A stretch of DNA of 64,000 nt, taken from Pilaira anomala (lineage: Eukaryota; Mucoromycota; Mucoromycetes; Mucorales; Mucoraceae). Below the pieces are notes generated by a model, which was given only the letters and a program-made list of their open reading frames with translations, did not search any database and was not told where the DNA came from. Shown here one piece after another: positions 42,582-52,972 of this stretch. The stretch is taken from positions 186,001 to 250,000 of the forward strand of contig JAIXMQ010000021.1 in the NCBI GenBank assembly GCA_025716855.1, in the 5' to 3' direction. Position numbers and translations under genes: made by a program. Within the stretch, counting starts at the first letter, position 1. Every line of letters starts with the position of its first letter.

Positions 42582-42965
42582 TGTCTGTGAGTTATTTACG
42601 TTTGAATTCCTATACGAAAAGTTCGGGGAGATGAATTGAAAACTTATGATCCCAGTATCGCTGAATACCACGTAGTATTTAAAGATGTCTATAATTGTTT
42701 GCATATATCTATGTATCATAAATGTAGTGAAAAGAAAAAATAAAGTATGCATAAAATACAAAATAATTCATAGTTTGTACAGTAAGAGGAAGACATAATA
42801 ACTATTTCAAAATGTCTTAATAAGAGATCATCAATAAGACAAAAAGGACAGAGCGGAAAAAAATAAAATTAGTACTTCAAAAGTAATAATTATAAGATTT
42901 ATAAATCAATCAAAATACTATTATTAAAAAAGAAAAGGCTCGTATTTATTTTATTTATTTATTTT
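42582..42965. other. Convergent 3' spacer
   Basis: 384 bases between the stop codons of F-box 3 and the minus-strand HAUS6-domain gene. AT-rich, no gene seen. Confidence 0.5.
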
Positions 42966-45900
42966 TTACAATCTTCTTGGTGTTTTCATACGATAAGGAG
43001 TCCAGTTCGGTGGTTGCTCTGACTGAATATCAAGAACGGATTCCATCGCAAAATCATAATCCTCATCATCCAATCCACGAACATGAGCTCTTTGAGGAGA
43101 ATAAAAAAGCTGGGAAGGTTTGATAGGTCGTGATGGTTCACCTGTACTTGGAAAAGGTGAACGACTACCTGGAGCTTCCACGATAGGTCTTTGTGGTGTC
43201 AAACGAACTGTGTAATCTGGTATCTCAGCAGGTGTACGTTTAGGAGATCCGTATACTTTTTTAGACGCTGTACTACCAAAAGGTGATCTCCTCATAGGTG
43301 ATCTGCTTGGGTAATGATGCGATCTTTCTGATGGTAGTGAGGGTGGAGGAGAAGGTGTTCTACCGGTAGATCTTCTTGAAACGGGTGATCGAGAAGGTGT
43401 TTTACGAACAGATCTTCCAGAGTACCTCGAGTTTTCTCTTCTTGCGGAGGACGATGCTTCGTATACAGGAGAAGGTGACCGTTGGCGTAATAAATCAGCT
43501 TGAAAGACTGAACTACTATGATAAGGTGGTGTTTCTCTGAATGTGAATGGTGATTGAAAAAGTTTTTTAGATTCTTCTTCATCAGGCGTAGAAGCTAAAA
43601 ATGGATTGGAAAGAGAGGATGTTGTCCTTAAAGGAGAATATTGTAGAGCATTCGTGTTGTGTCTTGGTGAATCTTCATGCATTTCGTTATCGTTCACAGA
43701 TCTCAATGGTGATGGTGACATTAATCTTGGACCGGGTGAAAAGGGTGCATATCTTAAAGGGGATGGAGGTACCGAGTTTGATTTTAATGATTGGGATGGT
43801 GATGCAGGCACCGAGTTAGTTTTTACTGATTGTGATGGTGATGAAGGTGGTGGTAATTTGGGTATAATATGATAAGAATTGATTTCACTACGACTCTTTG
43901 ATATATGTACAATATGTTGATAGACTTCTGGAGCAGTAGTTGGTACTTTTCTAGGAGCATGTAATAATGAAGGATATTCTGTCGGATGGGGATATTGTTC
44001 AGGAGATGATGATCTTAAAGCTCTTAACTCACTTGATCTTCTTCTGTTGAGTAAATCAGATTCTCTTCGCTGCTCTTTTTGCATTGGACTAGAATATTTT
44101 CTTGTATATTGACTTTTGTTACGATCTTCCTCGAGTCGTACCTTTTTTAAATGCTTTTCTTCATGTCGTGCTTTTTCTAAGAGTTCTTGTCTAGCACGTT
44201 CTTGTTCAACACGCTCTTCTTCAATACGCTTTTGTTTAGCACGTTCCTCTTCGATACGCTTTTGTATAACACGCTCTCTTTCAACACGCTCTTTTTCTAA
44301 TCTCTTTTTCTCTACTCTCTCTTTTTCTAAGCGTTCATCCTCTAATCTTTCTCTTTCCATACGTTCCAATATCAATTTTCGCTCTTCCTCGAACCTCTCT
44401 TTTTCTAACCTTTCCTTTTCCAATCTCTCTATTTCTAATCTTTCTTTCTCGAGCTTTTCTTTCTCAAGTCTTTCTTTTTCAAGTCTTTCTTTCTCGAGCT
44501 TTTCTTTTTCAAGTCTTTCTTTTTCAAGTCTTTCTTTTTCAAGTCTTTCTTTTTCGAGTCTTTCTTTTTCAAGTCTTTCTCTTTCTAATCTTTCTTTTTC
44601 CAGTCTTTCTTTCTCTGCACGTTTAAAAGCATTTTCCTGCTCCAAACGCTTTTTCTCTATAAGTTCCAAGAATAACAGGCGTTCTTTTTCGAATCTTTCT
44701 TCTTCTAAACGTTCTCGTTCAACTCGCTCTCTTTCAAGCCTCTCTCTTTCCGAACGCTCTCTCTCCAAGCGTTCCTTTTCCAAATATTCTTGTTCAAAGC
44801 GTTCCAACATCAATCTTTTTTCTTCCTGAAATTTTTCTTCTTCCAAGCGCTCTTTTTCTATACGTTCTTTTTCCATTCTTTCCCTCTCTAATCGCTTTCT
44901 CTCCATGTGCTTTTGTTCCAACCGTTCCAACAATAACTTGCGTTCGGATTCATAGAGTTCTTTCTGTATACGGTCTTTTTCAAGTTGCTCTTGATATACG
45001 CGTTCTTTATTTAAGCGATTTCTTTCTTCAAGGTCAATACGTTCTCGTTCTAACCGATTGCGCTCTAAACGTTCACGTTCAAGGCGCTCTTTCTCCAACA
45101 AGTTTCTTTTCTCAAGTTCAATACGCTCGTGTTCTAATTGCTCTCGTTGTAAACGTTCTTGTTGCAATCTCTCTTGTTCACGGCGTTCTTGTTCAAGCTT
45201 GTCTTTTTCGAGTTGTTCAAGTGCGCTTTTTTCTTGGTCGATGCGGATTTGTTCAAGACGTTCTTGTTCCATACGTTCTTTTTCGATACGTTCTTTTTCA
45301 ATACGTTCTTTTTCGATACGTTCTTGTTCCAGACGCTCTTCTTTGAGACGCTCTTCTTTGAGGCGCTCTTCTTTAAGACGCTCTTTTTCAACACGTTCTT
45401 TTTCGATACGCTCAGCTTCTTTACGTTCTTGTTTAGCTCTTTCTCGTTCAAGTAATTCTTGTTCGATTCTTTCTTGCTCAAGACGTAACTTTTCCTCTCT
45501 TTCTCGTTCAATGCGTTCTCGTTCAATGCGTTCTCTTTCAATGCGTTCTCTTTCAATACGTTCTCTTTCGATATGTTGAAGACGTTCTCTTTCGATTTGT
45601 TCAAGTCGTTCTCTTTCAATTCGTTCAGCACGTTCTCTTTCAATTCGTTCAGCACGTTCTCTTTCGATTTGTTCAAGTCGTTCTCTTTCAATTCGTTCAG
45701 CACGTTCTCTTTCAATTCGTTCAGCACGTTCTCTTTCAATTTGTTTAAGACGTTCTCGTTCAAGTCGTTCTTTTTCCAAACGTTCTCTTTCCTGACGTTC
45801 TCGTTCAAGCTTCTCTCTTTCCAAACGCTCTCGTTCAAGTCGCTCTTGCTTCAATTTCTCCCGTTCCAAACGTTCTTGCTCCAATCTCTCTAGTCGCTCT

Positions 45901-46720
45901 TGTTCAATTTTTTTTAAGCGCTCTTGTTCAATTCGTTCCTCCTCAATTCGTTCAAGCCTTTCAATCTCTAGTTTTTCTTGATATAATTTTACGCCATGAT
46001 ATTGTTGTTTTAATTTTTCAATGGTACCGTTTGTAGTGAAAGAACAAGTATTGGAAAGTGGTTGAATGCGCTGTTTTTTAGATTCAATTTGAGATAATAA
46101 ATCAGCACCTTCATCGCTCCATCGTTTTCGCGACATTTCAATATTGGATTGATTTTGTTTGAATCGTTCAGAACTTGACACAATCTCTCTCTCTAAACTT
46201 TCTTTATTTAACTGATTATATGATGTACTATCTACCAAAAAAAAGAATTGTTGTCAAAAAAAGAAAAGGAGGTATTCATATTTTTTTTTTTACCTGGATT
46301 TTTTCTTTTAGTAACATGTTCTAAAACCAAGGTTGTAAAAGCCATGATAATTTTATTGATATTTTCACCTCGACAATCACCGAAATAACTCTTTCGTAAA
46401 GGAACGTGTTCCAGAGGAGTGTATGGGCGTAATTCACTTAACCATGTAAAGACTTTGGCTCGATAGACCATAGAGTCCTTTGTGTTGTTTATTGGCCATA
46501 TATCTCTAAATAGTCTTTTTGTCTTGGTTTTATCTAGTAGGTTGAACAAAAAGTACGTGATAAGTTCAAATGCTTTAATACAGTGGGTTCTTGTGGTGAA
46601 CGTGTGTTTGTCAATGATCAGGTTGGTGTCGTTACAATGAACTTGTGGGTCGAAACCTAATACTTTCAGGTTACTTATAAGTACTTCCTCTGGTTTGACC
46701 GAGCTCGTACTTGGTTGCAT
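42966..46720 (-). CDS. HAUS6-domain protein with a giant Glu/Arg-rich helix and Ser/Pro tail
   Basis: Exons 46720-46294 and 46231-42966 encode 1230 residues. Residues 1-145 resemble the N-terminal domain of augmin subunit 6: NLKVLGFDPQ, then CIKAFELITYFLFNLLDKTK, LFRDIWPINNTKDSMVYRAK, VFTWLSEL and RKSYFGDCRGENINKIIMAF. Residues about 212-845 are almost pure ERLEKERLEKE-type repeats, with i to i+4 Glu-Lys/Arg spacing predicting a single alpha helix or coiled coil of roughly 600 residues. Residues 846-1230 are Ser/Pro/Arg-rich with many SPxR sites and end WTPYRMKTPRRL. Augmin recruits gamma-tubulin to existing microtubules. Only the N-terminal domain supports that role here; the repeat and tail are not standard HAUS6 parts. 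Confidence 0.7.
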
Positions 46721-47225
46721 GCTGTGTGTATATGTTGTGTAAATATATATAAAAAAAAAAAAAGAGAAAAAGAAAACGAAAAAAATTTGTTTTTTAAAAT
46801 ATCTGTTTCCGTTTTGGTGTTAAATATGGGCTATATACACTGATGTAACCTCATTTTTATTGTAACAAAATTGATGGAGAAATGGCTTTTTCTCTATTTC
46901 ACCAATTCTATTAGATTGTCTATTTATTACAACAGCAATGTCTTCTTGATAAATGGAATAAAGAAACTACTTATATATGTCTCTTCAACTGAAAAAAATT
47001 GTGCTCATCTTTACTGCAAATTACACACACACACGTATATTACTCTCTCTTATTATAACACTAATTGATATGTATAATTTTATTGTGTTATTAAGCTTTA
47101 TATAAGAATACATGTGGTATTACATTTACAGTACAGACCACAAAGTAAATGATGGTATTAATGTTTAGCTGCTGGATACAGGATGATATAATCATGAGAG
47201 AGAAAGAGAATTAAAGTTCATGTCG
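46721..47225. other. Intergenic, promoter side of the HAUS6-domain gene
   Basis: AT-rich with no supportable gene. The plus-strand frame 46871-47068 starts at a TTG and has no domain. Confidence 0.45.
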
Positions 47226-47990
47226 CTAAGTGTAAAATTCATAATTTAGAACCACCTCCCTATCGTTACCGGATTCTAATTTACGTTTGGTAAGCTTCAA
47301 AAGCAGTTCAGGTTGTTGAAGATCTTCTTTGGTACCAAGTATCTGTTGTTGATGTTTTTTGAAGTCAAGTGCTTCGTACTTCTTCGTATCATCCGAAAGA
47401 GTAGTAAGTTCTTGTTGCATTATGACATATTAGAATGTCTTCCCTATCAATAAGTTTCTTTCCGGTTAATTTCGATCTGTTTCTGAAGAGGTAACTAATT
47501 GCGTATGGCTATCTTGTCGAGATTTTTTTGTTTCTTTTTATTTGTCTGGAGAAGCATCATACAATCAATTTTTAGAATTAATGATATGGTTGCCCTAATT
47601 TAAGTGTCAGTGGTTATATACAGATATGATTAAAAAAGGATATAAAAAAATGTATAAAAAAAAAGGTACCACCTAAATGCTTATATTTTAAAGCAATTAA
47701 AGTTGATGTCAGAATGATCCTACTGATAGTTTCACATCTACAATCCAAGAAAGAACTTTTTCTTAAAAAAGGTACATCCTGTAAGTCGGATAAAGGATTA
47801 ACTTGATTCAGTCAAGTAAAGACCTTGTTTCGATAAATTAAATCAAGAGAGAATAAAAAGAAAGTGATGATTTCAAAGGTATTTAGATTAACAGTTTTTG
47901 GTTCAAACGTTGTTGCATTGATTTTCGTGTCGTTAAGTCAAGTTAGTAAGGTTATCTATGAATTGTTTTTCAAGTGATGGTGGCGTCATA
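47226..47990 (-). pseudogene. Decayed duplicate of the HAUS6-type N-terminal domain
   Basis: Minus-strand translation across frames gives FEIITFFLFSL (against FELITYFLFNL in the intact gene), LIYRNKVFT then a stop then LNQVNPLSDLQDVPFLRKS (against MVYRAKVFTWLSELRPYTPL and VPLRKS), and FLDCRCETISRIILTSTLI (against YFGDCRGENINKIIMAFTTL). Order and spacing are the same as at 46720-46294, so this is a duplicated copy with internal stops and frameshifts, about 1 kb upstream of its parent. The open piece at 47420-47226 (MQQELTTLSDDTKKYEALDF) may be what remains of the following coil. No Glu/Arg repeat follows. Confidence 0.7.
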
Positions 47991-48166
47991 ATAAATCAGT
48001 GAAGAAAGAGAAAGAAAACAATAGAAGGTTGTTTTTTTTTTTTGAAGTACATAAATGCTAACCTAGGAGTAGTTAACATTTTTTCCCTTCCCCTCACTTG
48101 TTGCAGAATGGTTTTATCTTTCATGGTATTGAAATTGAAAAAGAATTTATTGACGTTATGTTCATA

Positions 48167-48663
48167 TTAAAAAAGAAGTGAAGAAATGTACGCGACTGAT
48201 TGTGTATTATTGGGAAATAAAAAAGTATTAAAAAAAAAAAGAGAGAATTTTTGATTTGTTTAAATGACATGAACTTTAAAAAAAAAAAAATGTCAATATA
48301 AACAACAAAGACATTATCAAACATATTCATTTCAAAATACTTACCGTTTTTATCACGTTCCATGAAATCAACATATGGTTTTGAACTAAAAGCATTAAAC
48401 TCGTGACTAGGTAATTGAACAAGAACACCTTTAAAAGCTGTTTTGAACTCGTAATTGACTTTTCCTCCCACTGCTTCTACATCTGCTTTTATCTGTTTGA
48501 ACGTTTCGTCCGTGGCAGGAGATTTTAAGGCCATGATATAATTGAGTTCGGCTAAATAATGAGTTTATAAATATGAGTCACTTCAATTGTTTACTTGCCT
48601 ATTATTTATTATACCTTGAATAAGTGTGGCGAAAATAAGGAATAAGATGGTAATGCGTAACAT
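48167..48663 (-). CDS. Small secreted protein of the peptidase inhibitor I9 fold
   Basis: Exons 48663-48615, 48551-48345 and 48195-48167 encode 94 residues. Residues 1-17 (MLRITILFLIFATLIQGA) form a signal peptide. The body NYIMALKSPATDETFKQIKA, then VEAVGGKVNYEFKTAFKGVL, VQLPSHEF and YVDFMERD has the beta-alpha-beta pattern of subtilisin propeptides and the yeast proteinase B inhibitor Pbi2 (inhibitor_I9). Such proteins inhibit or chaperone serine proteases. The last exon (VAYISSLLF) is the least certain; without it the frame runs on into intron sequence. The free-standing secreted form is unusual, because Pbi2 is cytosolic. Confidence 0.72.
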
Positions 48664-48701
48664 TTTTAAAAACAAAACAAAAATGTGTGTGTTGTATAGA
48701 T

Positions 48702-48733
<32 letters not shown>

Positions 48734-48750
48734 AACAAGACAGTTCTCTT

Positions 48751-48771
48751 TTTTATACTGTATTCGATTGG
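48751..48771 (-). promoter_or_regulatory. TATA and CCAAT boxes of the I9-inhibitor gene
   Basis: On the minus strand, TATAAAA (48757-48751) lies about 88 bases upstream of the ATG and CCAAT (48771-48767) a further 10 bases upstream. Spacing to the ATG suits a fungal core promoter, though the two boxes are unusually close to each other. Sequence-only inference. Confidence 0.45.
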
Positions 48772-49049
48772 CTTAGATATAAAAAAAAAGTCTCGGAAAC
48801 CAAGGGATTTCATGCAAGACAATGAGGTAAAAAAAAAAAAGCCCATTGTTTATCAGGTTGTTACTTAATCTTGGATGAGCGTGATAGTTACTTGGAACAT
48901 TATCATTTAACCATATAAAACAGATAAAGACAATTTTCTTTCCCCACTTCACAAAAAATATAATACGTAAGCCATCTTTTATTTTATTTTTTATTTCAGT
49001 TATGGGATATCATATATAAAAAAAAGGCTTTTTGAATCTTCTCCTACAT
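48772..49049. other. Short spacer, no gene seen
   Basis: AT-rich spacer between the I9-inhibitor promoter and the stop of the next minus-strand gene. Confidence 0.4.
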
Positions 49050-49382
49050 TCATTCATGTAATAAACTATCAATTACATCCGGTCTCTCATGTAACATCCA
49101 ACGAAGTAACTTGCGAGCCATGATAGCTTTAATCATAGGACTCTTGAGACGAGATCCAACCATGTCTAGTAAATTAAGCATGGATGACATCAGAATAGGA
49201 TTATTATCAATTAGGTCAGTTGGGAAAATAAATGCTTGTTGAGATGGTGTAGGTGGGTTTAAAAGTAATATGATACGATCGATCAGAATTGAAAAATATC
49301 GTTCAAATGCTTCTTCGGCTGAAACTTGTGGTTGTCTTGTTTGATTTTTACTACTTCTATTAGCTGCTGCTGCGGCGTTCAT
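49050..49382 (-). CDS. Small helical protein, 110 residues, unknown
   Basis: A single intact frame from ATG 49382 to TAA. After an Ala/Ser/Asn leader, the body is an amphipathic helical bundle-like sequence: SAEEAFERYFSILIDRIILL, then LNPPTPSQQAFIFPTDLID, then MSSMLNLLDMVGSRLKSPMI and KAIMARKLLRWMLHERPDVI. The composition is that of a globular conserved protein, not a chance ORF. I do not recognise the family. It could be one exon of a longer protein, but no splice partner is evident. Confidence 0.65.
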   Translation of the reverse strand: MNAAAAANRSSKNQTRQPQVSAEEAFERYFSILIDRIILLLNPPTPSQQAFIFPTDLIDNNPILMSSMLNLLDMVGSRLKSPMIKAIMARKLLRWMLHERPDVIDSLLHE

Positions 49383-49788
49383 TTCTTATTTCTTATTGAA
49401 AAAAAAAAAGGAGAAAAATAAATTATTTTATTTGACATAAATAAATGATAAACTTTTTTGTTTGTCAATTTATTTCAGCAGTCATTGAAATCTTGTTTAT
49501 CTCTTAAATAACAGAAAGAGATTTGTGTGTATCTCTTATCAGTATGGAATGAGTTTCGAATTTATATTAAAAAAAATGCTACTATCTGTTTATAGTAATA
49601 CTTGGGGGCTAAAGCATCTTTTCTACATGTATCGATTTTTTTTTAATCCGTCCGGGATTGTATTTTACTTGTATGACAATAAAATGATTTCATTTTTTTT
49701 TTTTTTATAAAAGTTATTTAGTACGATTTTATTTAAAGAAAAAAAAAATAGATGAAACTATATACAAAAAGAGATGTCAAAAAAAAAA
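49383..49788. other. Intergenic, no gene seen
   Basis: About 400 bases of AT-rich DNA between the small helical protein and the catalase stop. The plus-strand frame 49525-49710 is Phe-rich and not credible. Confidence 0.45.
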
Positions 49789-51293
49789 TTACTTTTGCAA
49801 TTTAGCAATAGCAGCTTCAACACGACGACGATAATCAGGATCAGCACGTTCAAAATGAGGTAATTGACGGTCAATAATTTCTTGCTTGACAGTTCCCAAA
49901 CCGGCTGCGATATTATTTGCTAAATCATTCTTGTTTTCTTCCGTCATTAAACGATACAAGTCACCTGCTTGAACGAAATCATCGTCAACCAATTCAAATG
50001 TATGACGACCAGTCAATCCTTCGACTTCTTCAGGAGCAAAAGTAGTACCGATAATGTTGTTTTGAGTAGGTCCGTTCTGAGAGTTAGGCTCATAGTTAGC
50101 GCCACGTCCACCATTCTCTGTCGTGACCATGAATCCATCACGTTGATAGTTATTGACAGAAGATTTGGGTCGATTGATAGGCAATTGAAGGTAATTGACA
50201 CCAAGACGATGACGTTGTGTATCGGGGTAAGAGAAGAGACGACCTTGTAACATACGATCAGCAGAGGTATCGATACCGGGTACCATATGAGAAGGAGAGA
50301 AAGCGGATTGTTCGGTTTCAGCGAAATAATTCTCTGGGTTTCTATTCAAGGTAAAGGTACCTACAGGTTGCAATGGGTAGTCCTTATGAGGCCAGACCTT
50401 GGTGACATCCAATGGGTTCCAACGATAAGTTTTAGCGTCCTTTGGATCCATGACTTGAATCATGACATCCCAAGATGGATAATCTCCATTTTCAATTGCT
50501 TCAAATAAATCTTGTGTACCATAATCAGGGTTCTCACCAGCTAAAGCTTCTGCTTTATCTGCCTTCAAGTCCTTGGATCCTTGCTTAGTGATAAAATGCC
50601 ATTTGAAGTATTTCCATTGACCTTTATGATCGACTAATTTAAATGTATGAGAGCCAAAACCGTGCATGAATCTGTATCCGTCGGGTGTACCACGGTTAGA
50701 GTAGAGGATAGTGACTTGATGAATGGATTCAGGAACAAGAGAGAAGAAATCCCAAGCGGCTTCGGGGTCCTTAAGGTTGGTACGGGGGTTACGCTTTTGT
50801 GTATGAATCAAATCGGGGAATTTAAGTGGATCACGAATGAAAAAGACAGGTGTGTTGTTACCGACAACATCCATGTTACCTTCTTCAGTGTAGAACTTAA
50901 GTGCAAATCCACGAGGATCACGTAAAGTGTCTGCACTACCTTTTTCACCACCTACTTGGGAGAATCGTGCAAACATAGGCGTCTTCTTACCGACCTTACT
51001 CAAGAATTTTGCCTTTGTGAGATGAGAGATGTCATGAGTGACAACTAGTAGAATAAATTAGTACATAATGGTAGCATATAAGAGCTTGCCTTTAACTTAC
51101 CAAATTCACCATGTGCTCCTGCACCTTTAGCATGAACAACACGTTCGGGAATACGCTCTCTGTCAAAATGAGCAAGTTTATCAATTAAATGGAAATCTTG
51201 AATAAGGACGGGCCCATTGACTCCAGCAGTTAATGAAGTTTGATTGTTATCAACAGGGTTTCCGTTAGAAGTAGTTAATACGTTGTTAGACAT
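49789..51293 (-). CDS. Monofunctional haem catalase
   Basis: Exons 51293-51101 and 51044-49789 encode 482 residues, the size of small-subunit catalases. The catalytic His lies in [16 protein letters not shown] (His54), the catalytic Asn in [19 protein letters not shown], and the haem-ligand Tyr in [14 protein letters not shown]. The blocks [20 protein letters not shown] and GSHTFKLV are also canonical. The enzyme converts hydrogen peroxide to water and oxygen. The C-terminus (AAIAKLQK) is not a classical SKL peroxisome signal, so the site of action is uncertain. There is no signal peptide. The protein looks fully functional. Confidence 0.96.
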
Positions 51294-51360
51294 TATTGTA
51301 AGTATATATTAATTAAAATATAAAGAAGAAAAAAGAAGAACGACTTAAATTAATTCAAGC

Positions 51361-51474
51361 CTTTATAGCTTTTAATTCAGGGTTTCACAAAGTTGTAATA
51401 TCTTATGCAAGAATAGCCTAGGCCAATAAAACCCAAGATAACTAAATTACAACATGTTTCGCTCACTACGTCAT
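51361..51474 (-). promoter_or_regulatory. Catalase promoter: TATA box, reversed CCAAT and CRE-like site
   Basis: On the minus strand TATAAAG (51367-51361) lies about 70 bases upstream of the catalase ATG. CCAAT occurs on the plus strand at 51423-51427. ATGACGTA (51474-51467) is one base short of the CRE/ATF consensus TGACGTCA. Atf1-type bZIP factors control catalase genes in other fungi, so the site is suggestive only. Confidence 0.45.
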
Positions 51475-51529
51475 GAGTTTGTAAAAAAAAAAAAAAAAAA
51501 AAATTAGCCTCGTCAGTGTATTACTTATA

Positions 51530-52345
51530 TAAAAAAGAGCGAACCCTTTTAAAACTACCATTGTATTACAGTAGAAAAAGCTACGCATTTACTGGCCTTA
51601 ATTAGTTTTTTCGATAAAGAAAAATAGGTAGATACCAGTAGCCAAGGTTTTTTTCTTGTAGCGAGAGAAACTTTTCAGCCAATTAAATCATCTAAAAAAG
51701 TTGAAAAGTGTATATTCAGGGTGTCCATGGGATTTGAGGCGCATGTAGTCTGTTTCCATCATGTGTGTAACGTTACGCTCTGTTACACGCGCCATAGATC
51801 CCTATGTACGCCTCTTTCTGCCTAAAATGGAAAAAAAAATCGAGATATAGGTTAAAATATCTTGTCAAATTAAAGCCATTCTATATCAACTACTTTACTA
51901 AACAATATGATTTAAAGCCGATGCATAATTTGACAGCGCATCTTTTATATGTTTGCATTTATGTGTTTATATGTAACATGTCTTAACCGAAACCGTAATT
52001 TGAGTTTCTCACAATTGATATTAATCTTTATTGTTGTTCTACTCTAAAAAGCTATGGTCTAAAATCTTTGTAATGGAAAGATATATCCACATATATGATT
52101 TTTGCACTTCTTTCTCTTTTTTGGATGATTTGATTGGTTGAAGGTTTCTTCCCGGTTTGAAAAAAACTTGGCTGTAGTTCCTCCTTTTTTCTTTATCAAA
52201 AAGACTAATCTAGGTCAGTAAACACGTAGCGTAGAGTAATGGCTTTGATGCTGTAATGCAGAAGTGCTCTTTTTTTTTCTAAAATGGATGGGTGATGGAA
52301 TTTTCCATATTAGAAAATTGAGATGGACGATGTTTATTTTTTTCC
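51530..52345. mobile_element. Inverted-repeat element, family A copy 2 (short form)
   Basis: The left flank (AAAAAGAGCGAAC, then ACAGTAG, CGCATTTACTGGCC, GCCAATTAAATCATCTAAAA and a GTAACGTTAC palindrome) follows the left flank of copy 1 in order. The right flank (ATCAAAAAGACTAATCTAGG, GTCAGTAAACACGTAG, GTGATGGAATTTTCCATATT) follows its right flank. The interior holds only one repeat unit instead of five, so the element is about 0.8 kb instead of 2.4 kb. The outermost left CATCACCCAC terminus is missing. It lies about 235 bases from the catalase ATG. No coding capacity. Confidence 0.72.
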
Positions 52346-52972
52346 TAATTTTTCTCGTGAAGATTAATGATATAAAGAAATTACGTTTTTAAACTATTGT
52401 AATAAGCATCCTAGTTACCGATACAATCAACTCGGTTGTAGTAATGACGTATTTTTTTTATATCTAGTTTATAAACATTCCGCACAAGAAGAGAGAAAGG
52501 CATAATGTTGACTATGGAACTAATTTTTGTTATTAGGGTTTACAGGACAGGAGAGGGGGGGTTTTTTTTAAAAAAAAAAAAAAAAGAAAGAAGAACGTGT
52601 ATATGTCATGAAATGTTCTCCTGCACTAACTAAACTATTTTATTGCAGTTTTCCTTTTTTTTTAACATGTAAGAAAAGGGAATATTTTGTATTTTGTAAT
52701 TTATGTAGAATGGTACGATATAAACAAAGCGCAATAAATGTGTGTATATGATCAGTTTTTTTTTTTTTTTTTATAACATGATACATGAAAAAGGTGTCGT
52801 GTCCCAAGTTGATCGGAATTTAATGCCTGATAACTTTCTTTGTGTACCCCTTTTTTTTATATTATTTATTATAAGGAAACAATACATAATACATTTTCTT
52901 TTTTCTTTTCTTTTTATTATTATTTTAAACCACACTCTTCTCCCTTTATATATATATATATATATATAAACT
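52346..52972. other. Intergenic, promoter side of the CDC4-like gene
   Basis: AT-rich with A and T runs. A (TA)n tract at 52949-52968 lies immediately before the ATG at 52973. No gene seen. Confidence 0.45.

Noticed and set aside
44116..45893. Long open frames antisense to the Glu/Arg repeat (Ser/Arg-rich and Phe/Ser-rich products) and the Lys/Asn/Val-rich frame on the same strand
   Set aside because: They follow from the 15-18 base repeat that encodes the charged helix; any frame through it stays open. No independent start, splice or domain evidence.
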